Assembly: GCF_015354735.1 (NCBI RefSeq)
Contig: NZ_JACEFJ010000002.1
Coordinates: forward strand, 62,001-126,000
DNA from: Pararhodonellum marinum
GTDB taxonomy: Bacteria; Bacteroidota; Bacteroidia; Cytophagales; Cyclobacteriaceae
Reading direction: 5' to 3'
DNA: 64,000 nt
How positions within the stretch are numbered: position 1 is the first letter of the stretch; each line of letters starts with the position of its first letter. The translations under genes and the position numbers were made by a program. Under the pieces are notes generated by a model. It was not told the DNA's origin. It searched no databases and saw nothing but the letters and a program-made list of their open reading frames with translations. Below are positions 8,201-17,574 of this stretch, piece by piece.

Positions 8201-9466
8201 TTACTCCAGGTCTTCAAATTGTGACAGATCATATACTTCGTCCTCCAGGTAATGTGGGTAAATCTTGTAATGCTGTTTTTTTACCTCACTCAACAACACC
8301 TCTCTGAATTCCTCTAGATGGGTACCTTCATTAGCTGCCATAAAAACAGGCTCAATTCCGGTTTTTTTGGCATAAGAGGCTTTCAATTTATCCAAATCCA
8401 GGAAATTGGCTTCCCCTACCTCTATTTCGGTCATGTGCATCATTTCTTCTTCAGATGGCATAGGCCGCACTTTATCAATTTTGTTGAAGACCAAAAGCAT
8501 GGGCTTTTCACCAGCTCCCATTTCGGACAAAGTCTGATTGACTACTGAAATTTGCTCTTCAAATCCTTGATGGGAAACATCAACCACATGAACCAATAAA
8601 TCAGCTTCTCTGATTTCATCCAGTGTCGATTTAAAAGATTCTATCAAGTGGGTAGGCAGCTTTCGAATAAAACCTACCGTATCGGAAATCAAAAAAGGAA
8701 TCTGTTCATAGACTACTTTTCTTACTGTGGCATCTACGGTGGCAAATAGCTTGTCCTCGGCCAAAATATCCGATTTGGTCACCAGGTTCATCAAAGTACT
8801 CTTCCCTACATTGGTATAACCTACCAGTGCTACTCTCACGATTCCTTTTCTTCCTTTTCTTTGGGTGACCCCCTGCTTATCTATTTTTCTTAATTTCTCT
8901 TTCAGAAGAGTGATTTGATTTCGGATATCCCTTTTATCTGTTTCTATCTCTTTCTCACCGGCACCACCCCTTGTAGTAGTACCACCTCTTTGTCTTTCCA
9001 AGTGAGTCCACATCCTGGTCAATCTGGGTAGCAGATACTGGAATCTGGCCAATTCCACCTGGGTTTTGGCTTGGGCAGTCTGGGCCCTTTTCAGAAAAAT
9101 ATCTAAAATCAACAAGGATCGATCATAAACTTTGACCTTAAGTTCGTTTTCCAAATTACGCATTTGGGAGGCAGAGAGGTCGTCATCAAAGATTACCATA
9201 TCTACCTCAAAGTGGGTGACATAGGATTGAATTTCTTCCAGTTTGCCTGTCCCAACAAAAGTTTTGACATCTGGTTTTTCCAGTTTTTGGGTAAACCGAT
9301 AAACGGTTTTGGCCCCAAGTGTCTCTGCCAAAAAGGCCAATTCTTCTAAATGCTCCGAGGTTTCATTTTCGGTTTGGTTTTGTGGAATCAAGGCCACAAG
9401 GACCGCTGTTTCCTGAACGGGAGCGGTATCAAACAGTTTTTTAAGCTTTCTTGTATATTTACTCAT
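8201..9466 (-). CDS. hflX: Ribosome-associated GTPase HflX
   Basis: 421 aa. The N-terminal HflX nucleotide-binding-like domain (GAKTVYRFTQ...VGTGKLEEI) is followed by a basic helical linker containing RGGAGEKEIETDKR. The G domain then shows GYTNVGKST (G1), DTVGFIRKLP (G3) and NKID (G4). HflX binds the 50S subunit and splits stalled ribosomes, especially under heat stress. The C-terminal extension is acidic. It stands alone between two terminators or gaps. The leader holds a small perfect inverted repeat (9491-9516). Confidence 0.96.
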   Translation of the reverse strand: MSKYTRKLKKLFDTAPVQETAVLVALIPQNQTENETSEHLEELAFLAETLGAKTVYRFTQKLEKPDVKTFVGTGKLEEIQSYVTHFEVDMVIFDDDLSASQMRNLENELKVKVYDRSLLILDIFLKRAQTAQAKTQVELARFQYLLPRLTRMWTHLERQRGGTTTRGGAGEKEIETDKRDIRNQITLLKEKLRKIDKQGVTQRKGRKGIVRVALVGYTNVGKSTLMNLVTKSDILAEDKLFATVDATVRKVVYEQIPFLISDTVGFIRKLPTHLIESFKSTLDEIREADLLVHVVDVSHQGFEEQISVVNQTLSEMGAGEKPMLLVFNKIDKVRPMPSEEEMMHMTEIEVGEANFLDLDKLKASYAKKTGIEPVFMAANEGTHLEEFREVLLSEVKKQHYKIYPHYLEDEVYDLSQFEDLE

Positions 9467-9490
9467 GTGATTTTTGACTAATTTTGAGCT

Positions 9491-9516
9491 TTGATTCCTG
9501 AAAATGCGGGAATCAA
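9491..9516 (-). promoter_or_regulatory. Inverted repeat in the hflX leader
   Basis: TTGATTCC (9491-9498) and GGAATCAA (9509-9516) are exact 8-bp arms around a 10-nt loop, 25 nt upstream of the hflX start. It could be a hairpin in the leader or an operator; it has no T-run. Nothing else is evident in 9467-9706. Confidence 0.3.
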
Positions 9517-9706
9517 TGCATATAAATATTCCTTAATTGGTACGATTACTGCTATTGAATAACAACATTTTAGTAAAAATAAGTTTATTTATACCGAAAT
9601 TGTTGAGTTCACTCTGGTTTAGTGGATGTTGGTTCAAAATTATAAATAATTTTCCCAACAATGCTTAGCCGATTTTGAAAGTTTACGCTTTGTTACCCTG
9701 CAACCC

Positions 9707-10258
9707 ATGAATATAAAAGAAACACCCCTGCCTGGAGTTTTCCTCATTTATCCAAAAATCATCGGAGACGAAAGGGGATATTTTTTCGAATCCTACCGAC
9801 AAGACCTTTTAGAACAAGCTGGTATGAAAACGAATTGGTTACAAGAAAATCAATCCTTTTCCAAAAAAGGCACTATCCGGGGACTCCATTTTCAGAAAGA
9901 CCCATATGCCCAGGCAAAGCTTGTTAAAGTCATCAAAGGTCAGGTCTTGGATGTTTGTGTGGATCTCAGAAAAAATTCTCCAAACTTTGGACAAGCCTTC
10001 GGTGTTGTATTAGATGATAAAGACCATGGCATGTTGTATATCCCGGAAGGTTTTGGTCATGGATTCAGTGCACTGGAGGATTCAGTTTTTTCCTACCGCT
10101 GTAACAACCTCTACCACAAAGATAGTGAAGGTGGGGTAATTTGGAATGATCCTGCTTTGGACATAGATTGGCAGGTTCTTGATCCCATTGTTTCGGCTAA
10201 GGATATGGCACTACCAAATTTAGAAGAATTCAGCAACTCAAACGGAGGAGGTTTATAA
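9707..10258 (+). CDS. rfbC: dTDP-4-dehydrorhamnose 3,5-epimerase
   Basis: 183 aa cupin-fold epimerase of dTDP-rhamnose synthesis. Visible motifs are ERGYFFESYR, the catalytic histidine in RGLHFQ, KVIKGQVLDVCVDLRKNSP, and YIPEGFGHGFSALED. The expected partners rfbA, rfbB and rfbD are not nearby. Its stop overlaps the next start by one base (TAATG), so translation is coupled to the CpsB-like phosphatase. The context suggests surface polysaccharide work. Confidence 0.94.
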   Translation: MNIKETPLPGVFLIYPKIIGDERGYFFESYRQDLLEQAGMKTNWLQENQSFSKKGTIRGLHFQKDPYAQAKLVKVIKGQVLDVCVDLRKNSPNFGQAFGVVLDDKDHGMLYIPEGFGHGFSALEDSVFSYRCNNLYHKDSEGGVIWNDPALDIDWQVLDPIVSAKDMALPNLEEFSNSNGGGL

Positions 10259-11004
10259 TGTCAATATTTGATTTTTTTACTAAAACCAGCGCTAAAGAAC
10301 AAACGCTGGATTTAAGTTGGTTAAAAACTGATATGCACTCCCACTTGATCCCTGGAATTGATGACGGTTCCAAAAGTTTGGAGGAATCCATCCACTTGAT
10401 CAGCAGGCTAAAAAGTTATGGAATAAATAAAATCATTACTACCCCACATGTGATGACGGAATTCTACAGAAACAATCCGGAAAACATACATGAGGGATTG
10501 GATAAATTAAAAATAGGTCTACAAGAAGCGGGCATTGATATAGCAATCTCAGCAGCAGCAGAATATTTCATGGATGAGTTTTTCTTGGAAAAAGTATCCA
10601 ATGGAGAAAAGCTCCTCACTATGGGGGATCAATACATCTTAATTGAAACCGGCTTTCTCAGTAAGCCCCCCATGCTGTTGGAAAGCATCTTTAATTTAGA
10701 GATGCAAGGATATAAACCCATCCTTGCCCACCCAGAAAGGTATTTTTACCTCCATCAGGACACAGAATTGTTGGATGCGTTGATAGAGCGCAATATTTAT
10801 TTTCAAATCAATTTGCTTTCATTCACCGGCTATTACTCCAAACCCGTAAAAAAGTTTGCTGAAGCATTGGTGGATAGAGAGTTGGTTGCATTATTGGGCA
10901 CAGATTGCCACAACGACAAATACCTGGATGCTCTGGAAAGCCTCCCCAATTCCAAATATTTTCAGAAACTACAAACCTTGCCCCTTTTGAATCAAACTTT
11001 ATGA
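10258..11004 (+). CDS. CpsB/CapC-type PHP-fold tyrosine-protein phosphatase
   Basis: 248 aa. Metal ligands of the PHP fold are visible: H27-S-H29 in DMHSHLIPGIDDG, TTPHVM, AEYFMDEFF, LAHPERY and GTDCHND. Homologues (CpsB, YwqE) dephosphorylate the bacterial tyrosine kinase that regulates capsule/EPS export. No kinase or Wzc-like chain-length protein is in the window, so the partner must be elsewhere. One-base overlap with rfbC and four-base overlap (ATGA) with the next gene make a tight three-gene unit. Confidence 0.9.
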   Translation: MSIFDFFTKTSAKEQTLDLSWLKTDMHSHLIPGIDDGSKSLEESIHLISRLKSYGINKIITTPHVMTEFYRNNPENIHEGLDKLKIGLQEAGIDIAISAAAEYFMDEFFLEKVSNGEKLLTMGDQYILIETGFLSKPPMLLESIFNLEMQGYKPILAHPERYFYLHQDTELLDALIERNIYFQINLLSFTGYYSKPVKKFAEALVDRELVALLGTDCHNDKYLDALESLPNSKYFQKLQTLPLLNQTL

Positions 11005-11963
11005 ACTTACTGATAACTGGGATTACCGGTTTATTCGGGAGTTACCTTTACCGTGCATTTTCCGATCAGGGAATTATCCATGGACTCAAAAGGCAAAGCA
11101 GTTCCTTGTCCTTATTGGGCGAGGATGCTGGGAAAATCACCTGGCATGAAGGGGATATCAATGATCCATTGTCTTTGGAAGCCGCTTTTTCCGGGATGGA
11201 TCTGATCATCCATGCTGCTGGTTTGGTTTCTTTTGACCCGAGAGATAATCAGCGCTTGTGGACAGTGAACCAAGAGGGAACAAAGAATGTGGTAGATACC
11301 ATGTTGTTCCTTAAAATTCCTAAACTCATTCATATCAGTTCCGTGGCGGCTTTAGGAAGAATTGCAGCAATGAATCAGGTAAATGAAAATCAGAAGTGGG
11401 CCGAATCTGAACTTAATACTGCCTATGCCACCTCCAAATACCATGGAGAACTGGAAGTTTGGCGTGGGGCTCAAGAAGGCTTGGAGGTCATGGTATTTAA
11501 TCCTTCGGTAATATTGGGCAAGGTCAAAGAAAACAGAAGCAGCTCCGCCATTTATCAGTATGTGATTAAGGAACATCGTTACTTTCCTTCAGGAAAGATC
11601 AATTACATTGACGCAAGGGATGCAGCCTCTATGGTCAAAAAACTTTTCCTTAAAAACCAATGGGGTGAAAGGTTTATCCTCAGTAAAGAAGGTTTGAGCT
11701 ATAGGGAATTCTTTAAGGAAATGGCTGCTGTTTTTCAAAAAAAACCTCCTCAAAAACCTGTTCCAACCCGATGGATCTGGCTGGGACTGTTGTTGGCTAA
11801 TATCAGAAATTGGTTTGCAGCAGAAAAAACAATCTTAAACAAACAAACTGCTTTATTGGCTCAGCAGGATATTGTTTTTGACTCCAGCAAATCCACCTCT
11901 CTGACCGGTCAGGAATATTATACCTTACAAGAAACATTTTTATGGGCAAGGAACGAAAATTAA
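11001..11963 (+). CDS. NAD(P)-dependent epimerase/dehydratase (extended SDR)
   Basis: 320 aa. The ATG at 11001 overlaps the preceding stop; a longer frame from 10905 runs inside that gene and is not credible. The N-terminus MNLLITGITGLFGSYL carries the GxxGxxG Rossmann motif, HISSVAAL follows strand 5, and the catalytic pair is YATSK. This group is close to dihydroflavonol-reductase-like SDRs rather than a named sugar epimerase. Third gene of the rfbC unit. Substrate unknown. Confidence 0.85.
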   Translation: MNLLITGITGLFGSYLYRAFSDQGIIHGLKRQSSSLSLLGEDAGKITWHEGDINDPLSLEAAFSGMDLIIHAAGLVSFDPRDNQRLWTVNQEGTKNVVDTMLFLKIPKLIHISSVAALGRIAAMNQVNENQKWAESELNTAYATSKYHGELEVWRGAQEGLEVMVFNPSVILGKVKENRSSSAIYQYVIKEHRYFPSGKINYIDARDAASMVKKLFLKNQWGERFILSKEGLSYREFFKEMAAVFQKKPPQKPVPTRWIWLGLLLANIRNWFAAEKTILNKQTALLAQQDIVFDSSKSTSLTGQEYYTLQETFLWARNEN

Positions 11964-12080
11964 TTTCCTGAGGTTGAAGCTCCTAGTGATCATGAAATTG
12001 AATTGATCGAAAATTAATTTATAAACTTATTTGATGTACCGAATTATTTGGTAACTTAAATAAACCAAAACATAAGACGA

Positions 12081-13493
12081 ATGACCGGAGATTTCGATCA
12101 CAATTGGGAGGATGAAAAAGCCTTGGTAAAACGGTTTGAAGATTCATTAAACGCCAATTTGGATTTGTACTTTGAAGAAGAAGAGTTGGAGGATATCATT
12201 CGGTATTATCTGGATCAGCAAAAATTCAAAAAAGCACTCAAAGCCTGTGAACTAGGGCTTGAAAAATTCCCCTTTTCCATAGAAATAAAATTGCTACATG
12301 CCCAGTGCCTAATCTTTAACGATGAGCTGGAAGAGGGTATGGAGATTTTGGAAAATCTTTACAACTTATCTCCAAGCAATGAAGAGGTGGTGCTGGCCAT
12401 GACCAATGCCATGCTATTGTCAGGCAATGTTCAGGAAGCCATTCAAATCTTGGAGGATTTTCTGCCCATGGCCGAGGACAAAGCAGAGATCTATTACTCT
12501 CTGGGTAACTTTTACCGGGCAGAAGATAACAATGAAAAAGCCATACATTATTATAAAGAGACGGTCAAGTTGAAAATCAACCATGAGGACGCCTTGTTTC
12601 AGCTGGCCATGATCACTGAAGAGGATGGAAGTTTTGATGAAATACTTGAATTTTATAACGAATTCATAGATCAAGATCCGTACAGTTCTGGCGCATGGTA
12701 TAATCTTGGTGTCATTTTTAACCGGCTCGGAAGGTATGAGGAGGCGATCAATGCCTATGACTACGCCCTACTGATTGATGATGCTTTTGCCTCTGCCTAT
12801 TTCAATCTAGGCAATGCTTACATGAATACCCTCCAATATGAGAAGGCCTTGGAAGCCTATCAAAACACCATCAATTGTGAGGGGGCCAATGCCGAAAACT
12901 GTTGTTATTTGGCTGCCTCTTATGAGAAACTGGACCAAGTGGATCAGGCCTTTAAATATTTCAAAAAATCCGCAAAACTGGATCCGGAATATGATGATGC
13001 CTGGTTTGGTTTGGGCATGTGTATGTTGAAGAAAGATAAATTTTTCGAAGCCATTCATTATTTCAAAAAGGCCCTAAAACTTTCTTCAGACAATGCGACT
13101 TATTGGGTAGGATTGGCAGATGCTGAATATAACCTAGGGAATCTACATGCCAGTTCTGAAGCTTATGAAGAAGCCATCAACCTCGAGCCAGGCATCGTGG
13201 AAACTTATATCAATCTGGCAATTATCTATTTTGATCAAAATAGGTTTGAAGAAGCCATTGATGTAATCAAAGAAGGCATAGAGGAGCTTCCCGAAGACGC
13301 AGAGCTGTATTATAGACTAGTGGTTTATTACTTAAAAACAGGTAAATACAAAGAAGCCTTTTCATATTTGGAAAATGCATTAACTTTGAATTTTGATCGA
13401 CATGTGATTTTGTTTGAATTGATGCCAGAGGTCAAGCATCAAAAAGCCATCTACAAAATCATTGCTCAATTCAAAGAAGGATCAAAAAGTTGA
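12081..13493 (+). CDS. Tetratricopeptide repeat protein
   Basis: 470 aa, acidic, no signal peptide or membrane segment, so cytoplasmic. From about residue 40 to 460 it is built of consecutive TPR units, with clear repeats such as AWYNLGVIFNRLGRYEEAINAYDYAL, of which about ten can be counted. TPR arrays are protein-binding scaffolds; no catalytic domain is present. It is followed after 37 nt by the ComA-like gene on the same strand, so they may be co-transcribed. Partner unknown. Confidence 0.85.
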   Translation: MTGDFDHNWEDEKALVKRFEDSLNANLDLYFEEEELEDIIRYYLDQQKFKKALKACELGLEKFPFSIEIKLLHAQCLIFNDELEEGMEILENLYNLSPSNEEVVLAMTNAMLLSGNVQEAIQILEDFLPMAEDKAEIYYSLGNFYRAEDNNEKAIHYYKETVKLKINHEDALFQLAMITEEDGSFDEILEFYNEFIDQDPYSSGAWYNLGVIFNRLGRYEEAINAYDYALLIDDAFASAYFNLGNAYMNTLQYEKALEAYQNTINCEGANAENCCYLAASYEKLDQVDQAFKYFKKSAKLDPEYDDAWFGLGMCMLKKDKFFEAIHYFKKALKLSSDNATYWVGLADAEYNLGNLHASSEAYEEAINLEPGIVETYINLAIIYFDQNRFEEAIDVIKEGIEELPEDAELYYRLVVYYLKTGKYKEAFSYLENALTLNFDRHVILFELMPEVKHQKAIYKIIAQFKEGSKS

Positions 13494-13530
13494 TCCAAAG
13501 ATCAAATTCTATTTACCTAAAATTTATGTA

Positions 13531-14301
13531 ATGAATTACGTGCTCAAAGACATTCCTGTACGTACCTTAAAACCACGGAGTTCCGGTTTGACCATGGCAA
13601 TGGATAAGGGACTCAGCATTAGAGAAGTCGAAGACTTTATTGATAGCAGCAGTGATTTTGTGGATATTGTCAAATTAGGCTGGGCCACATCCTACGTCAC
13701 CAAAAATCTTCATAAAAAAATCGAACTGTACCAGGATAACGGCATCCCCGTTTACCTTGGCGGGACCCTATTTGAAGCCTTCATCGTAAGGAATCAATTT
13801 GATGACTACCGAAGGGTACTGGAAAAATATGACCTCAAGTTTGCTGAAGTTTCCGATGGCAGCATCACTTTGGACCATCAGACCAAATGTGATTATATCA
13901 CCACTTTAGCTAAGGAAGTTACCGTACTTTCTGAAGTTGGTTCCAAAGATGCCGCTAAAATCATCCCTCCTTACAAGTGGATAGAACAAATGCAACAAGA
14001 ACTTGACGCTGGAGCTTGGAAAGTCATAGGTGAGGCAAGAGAAGGCGGAAATGTTGGTCTTTTCAGGGATTCCGGAGAAGTCCGCCAAGGTCTGGTAGAA
14101 GAAATCCTGACCAAAATTCCGGAAGAAAAAATCATTTGGGAAGCCCCGCAAAAAGAACAGCAAGTATGGTTTATCAAACTCCTAGGCGCCAATGTTAACT
14201 TGGGAAATATTTCTCCTAATGAAATGATTCCATTGGAAACAATCCGTTTAGGGCTAAGAGGAGATACCTTCGATCATTTTTTGAACGGAAATCACCAATA
14301 A
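13531..14301 (+). CDS. Phosphosulfolactate synthase (ComA family)
   Basis: 256 aa from the ATG at 13531; an upstream frame from 13462 overlaps the TPR gene and is not needed. Family motifs are in order: DIVKLGWATS, YLGGTLFEAF, FAEVSDGSI, VLSEVGSKDA and WKVIGEAREGG. ComA joins sulfite to phosphoenolpyruvate to give (2R)-phospho-3-sulfolactate, first step of coenzyme M synthesis in methanogens; bacterial members make sulfolactate or related sulfonates. Bacteroidota lack coenzyme M, so the product here is open. One inferred use is sulfonate for cysteate-derived sulfonolipids. ComB/ComC partners are not adjacent. Confidence 0.85.
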   Translation: MNYVLKDIPVRTLKPRSSGLTMAMDKGLSIREVEDFIDSSSDFVDIVKLGWATSYVTKNLHKKIELYQDNGIPVYLGGTLFEAFIVRNQFDDYRRVLEKYDLKFAEVSDGSITLDHQTKCDYITTLAKEVTVLSEVGSKDAAKIIPPYKWIEQMQQELDAGAWKVIGEAREGGNVGLFRDSGEVRQGLVEEILTKIPEEKIIWEAPQKEQQVWFIKLLGANVNLGNISPNEMIPLETIRLGLRGDTFDHFLNGNHQ

Positions 14302-14349
14302 TCTTTCCGCAGCGGCTGCCGGAATAGCAGTCGCAGCATTTACCACAGC

Positions 14350-15282
14350 ATGACGCATTTTAAAAATTATCTTCTGGTATTCCTTAAAGGCATGGGCATG
14401 GGTGGTGCAGACATCGTGCCTGGGGTATCTGGCGGTTCCATAGCTTTAATTACCGGCATTTATGAAAAATTGCTGGACAGCATTAAGGCCATAGATCTCG
14501 ATGCTTTAAAATTGCTACTTAAAGCTCAATGGCGACCTTTCTGGGAAAAAGTGAATGGCAACTTCCTTTTGTCGCTATTGGCGGGGATTTTAACCAGCAT
14601 TTTTTTGCTGTCCCGACTGATTACCTACCTTATCGAAAACCATCCCATTCCATTGTGGTCTTTTTTCTGTGGCCTGATCATCATCAGTGCTGTCTTGATC
14701 TTGAGAGACATCAAAAAATGGCGATGGCTAACCATTGTAGCGATCACAATTGGGTTTTTGATTGCATTTTGGGTAACCAACTTACCCTTAATGGATTCTG
14801 ATGAATCTCTATTGTACACCTTTTTGGCTGGAAGTATTGCCATATGTGCCATGATCCTTCCGGGTATTTCCGGAAGTTTTATATTGCTTATCTTGGGCCA
14901 ATACGAATACATCCTGAAAGCTGTAAATGAAAAAAACCTGCTAACAATTTTTGTCTTCGGTTTGGGATGTGTGTTGGGTTTGCTTTCATTCAGCCGCTTG
15001 ATCTCCTGGCTGCTTAAAAATTATCATGCAAGTACCATTGGCATGTTGTCAGGATTTATGTTGGGAAGCATAAATGAAATTTGGCCGTGGAAAAACGTGC
15101 TCAGCTATAGAATGTCCAGTACCGGCATACAAAAACCCTTTATCACTGAAAACCTGCTGCCACAACATTATCTCGTGGAAACTGGAGAAGACCCTTTGGT
15201 TTTGTTTGCATTTCTTGCCTTCTTTTTTGGCTTATTTTTGGTCATTGGCATAGAGAGAATGGCTACCTATATGAAAAAATAA
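14350..15282 (+). CDS. DUF368 membrane protein, PopT-like polyprenyl-phosphate translocase
   Basis: 310 aa with about eight hydrophobic segments. The family mark GGADIVPGVSGGS is near residue 19, and a second, partly repeated motif MILPGISGSF lies near residue 172, giving an internal pseudo-symmetry. DUF368 proteins have been shown to recycle undecaprenyl phosphate across the inner membrane (PopT). That fits the nearby cell-wall and surface-sugar genes. The stop overlaps the aroE start by one base (TAATG). Confidence 0.85.
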   Translation: MTHFKNYLLVFLKGMGMGGADIVPGVSGGSIALITGIYEKLLDSIKAIDLDALKLLLKAQWRPFWEKVNGNFLLSLLAGILTSIFLLSRLITYLIENHPIPLWSFFCGLIIISAVLILRDIKKWRWLTIVAITIGFLIAFWVTNLPLMDSDESLLYTFLAGSIAICAMILPGISGSFILLILGQYEYILKAVNEKNLLTIFVFGLGCVLGLLSFSRLISWLLKNYHASTIGMLSGFMLGSINEIWPWKNVLSYRMSSTGIQKPFITENLLPQHYLVETGEDPLVLFAFLAFFFGLFLVIGIERMATYMKK

Positions 15283-16028
15283 TGGTGAAATACGGACTGA
15301 TCGGATATCCCTTGACCCATTCATTTTCCAAAAAGTATTTTTCGGAAAAATTTGAAAGGGAAGGACTTTCATCGCATCGGTATGATCTTTATGAATTGGA
15401 AAATCTGGATTCTTTTGAAGAAGTTTTGGCTTTGAACCCGGAATTGAAAGGCCTAAATGTCACCATCCCTTATAAGGAAAAAATCATCCGATTCCTGGAC
15501 CAGCTTGAGCCTGCATGTAAGGACATCGGAGCAGTCAATGTGATTAAATTAAGCGATTCGGGCCAAAGAATAGGTTACAACACAGATTATCTTGGATTTA
15601 AAACCTCCCTGGTAAACTGGCTTGGAAATAAACGGCCAAAAGCTTTGGTTTTAGGTACCGGCGGAGCCTCCAAAGCAGTCGTTAGAGCCCTCTTGGATTT
15701 GTCTATTGACTACTGCATGGTGTCAAGGAAGCCACGAGAACTAAAAGGCTATTTGACTTATGAGGATTTGTATCGTCAAGGTGAATACCTCAATGAACAT
15801 GAACTTATTATCAATACGACTCCTTTGGGCACCTTTCCCCAAGTAGGCGAAATGCCAAACCTTCCCCTTGATCAAATAAACAGCAACCACTATGTGTATG
15901 ATTTGGTCTACAATCCTGAAAAAACACGCTTAATGGAATGTTCGGAGAAACGGGGGGCGGCTGTTAAGAACGGATTAGAAATGCTTCATCTGCAGGCCGA
16001 AGCAGCATGGGAAATATGGAATGCGTAA
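15282..16028 (+). CDS. aroE: Shikimate 5-dehydrogenase
   Basis: 248 aa, slightly short for AroE, as is usual in Bacteroidota. It reduces 3-dehydroshikimate to shikimate with NADPH. Substrate-binding serines are S14 and S16 (THSFS), the catalytic lysine is K65 in VTIPYKE, and GAVNVI, YNTDYLGF and the dinucleotide loop LGTGGASKAV follow. Coupled to the DUF368 gene upstream. It supplies aromatic amino acids, whose tryptophan could feed the kynurenine genes at 3321-6501. Confidence 0.95.
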   Translation: MVKYGLIGYPLTHSFSKKYFSEKFEREGLSSHRYDLYELENLDSFEEVLALNPELKGLNVTIPYKEKIIRFLDQLEPACKDIGAVNVIKLSDSGQRIGYNTDYLGFKTSLVNWLGNKRPKALVLGTGGASKAVVRALLDLSIDYCMVSRKPRELKGYLTYEDLYRQGEYLNEHELIINTTPLGTFPQVGEMPNLPLDQINSNHYVYDLVYNPEKTRLMECSEKRGAAVKNGLEMLHLQAEAAWEIWNA

Positions 16029-16224
16029 ATTTTCCCTAAATCATGCATTCCTTGGCTAAATTAGAAGGCCAAAGAGGGGATTTAAGGTCTATTTTATTGG
16101 GCTAAATATCAATGCTTTAACCTAATTGCTTTTCAATTAATGTGAAAAAAAATTGAAAATATGGTAATCTAAAATTAATTTCTCTAACTTATTCCTAACT
16201 ATTAACCACAAATACTTTTCTTAC

Positions 16225-17574
16225 ATGCCAAAAGCTAAATCCACAAAAAAAGATCGTAAGGTCTTTGTTTTGGATACCTCAGTGATCCTTTACGCCCACA
16301 ATTCCATCATGAATTTCGACGAACACGATGTGGTGATTCCCATTACTGTGCTCGAAGAACTTGACCAATTCAAAAAAGGCAACGATACCAAAAACTTTGA
16401 AGCGAGGGAATTCATCAGGCTTCTGGATAAGTTGGCTAAGGACAACATGATACATGATTGGACTCCCCTCAACGGTAAAACGAGAGGTAATTTCAAAGTA
16501 TTGATGAATCCTGAGAACAACCTGAATGCCAATGAGATTTTTGGGGAAGAAAAAAACGACCACAAAATCCTCAATGCCGCCCTCAGCCTAAAGCAATCAG
16601 AGCCTGATCGAAAAGTAATTTTGGTCAGCAAAGACATCAACCTGAGGCTTAAAGCCAAATCTCTGGATATCTATGCGGAAGACTACGAGACCGGAAAGAT
16701 CAAGAACATTTCAGAACTGGAGAATACCGGAAAATTTATCCTGGAAGGTTTGGATCCTAATGTCATCAACAAACTTTATGAATCCCATTCTGTGGAAGCT
16801 AAGCTGGTTTTGGGAACACGAAAGCGAAAAGCCAATGCATTTTATATTCTCAAAAGTGACAAAAATTCCGTTTTAGCCTATTATAACGGAGAAGAAAATC
16901 TGATGGAAAGGGTAGACAAAACCCTTGCCTACAATGTGAAGCCAAAAAATGCTGAGCAGACTTTTGCACTTCATGCCATCTTGAATCCGAGGATTAAATT
17001 GGTTTCCATTCAGGGGGTAGCCGGAACTGGCAAAACCTTACTTGCTTTAGCGGGAGCCTTGGAACAAAGAAGAGATTACAAGCAAATTTATTTGGCTAGG
17101 CCTATTGTTCCTTTGAGCAACAAAGACATTGGGTATCTTCCCGGAGATATCAAATCCAAGTTGAATCCTTATATGGAACCGCTTTGGGACAATCTTAAAT
17201 TCATCCAAAATCAATTTAAAGAAACTGACAAGGAGTTTCAAAAAATCACCGAAATGGTCAACCAAGAAAAATTGGTGATACAGCCCTTGGCTTATATCAG
17301 AGGAAGGTCTTTGTCCAATATTTTCTTTATCGTGGATGAAGCACAAAACCTAACTCCACATGAAATCAAAACCATCATCAGTCGGGCGGGTGAAAACACC
17401 AAAATCATCTTTACGGGAGACGTTTTCCAAATTGACACTCCCTATCTAGATAGCCAAAGTAACGGACTTTCTTACCTTATCGACAGGGTAAAAGACCACC
17501 CGCTTTATGCGCACATCAAGCTTGAGAAAGGAGAGCGATCAGAACTCGCCAACCTGGCCAACGAACTGTTGTAG
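16225..17574 (+). CDS. PhoH family ATPase with N-terminal PIN domain
   Basis: 449 aa. Residues 12-150 form a PIN-like nuclease domain (VFVLDTSV with D17, and VLEELDQF). Residues from about 240 form the PhoH ATPase with Walker A GVAGTGKT (about 264-271) and Walker B FFIVDEAQNL. PIN-PhoH proteins act as ATP-dependent RNA helicase/nucleases in some bacteria. Single gene with a 196-bp upstream gap in which I see no clear promoter. The gene ends in a repeat-rich spacer. Confidence 0.93.
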   Translation: MPKAKSTKKDRKVFVLDTSVILYAHNSIMNFDEHDVVIPITVLEELDQFKKGNDTKNFEAREFIRLLDKLAKDNMIHDWTPLNGKTRGNFKVLMNPENNLNANEIFGEEKNDHKILNAALSLKQSEPDRKVILVSKDINLRLKAKSLDIYAEDYETGKIKNISELENTGKFILEGLDPNVINKLYESHSVEAKLVLGTRKRKANAFYILKSDKNSVLAYYNGEENLMERVDKTLAYNVKPKNAEQTFALHAILNPRIKLVSIQGVAGTGKTLLALAGALEQRRDYKQIYLARPIVPLSNKDIGYLPGDIKSKLNPYMEPLWDNLKFIQNQFKETDKEFQKITEMVNQEKLVIQPLAYIRGRSLSNIFFIVDEAQNLTPHEIKTIISRAGENTKIIFTGDVFQIDTPYLDSQSNGLSYLIDRVKDHPLYAHIKLEKGERSELANLANELL

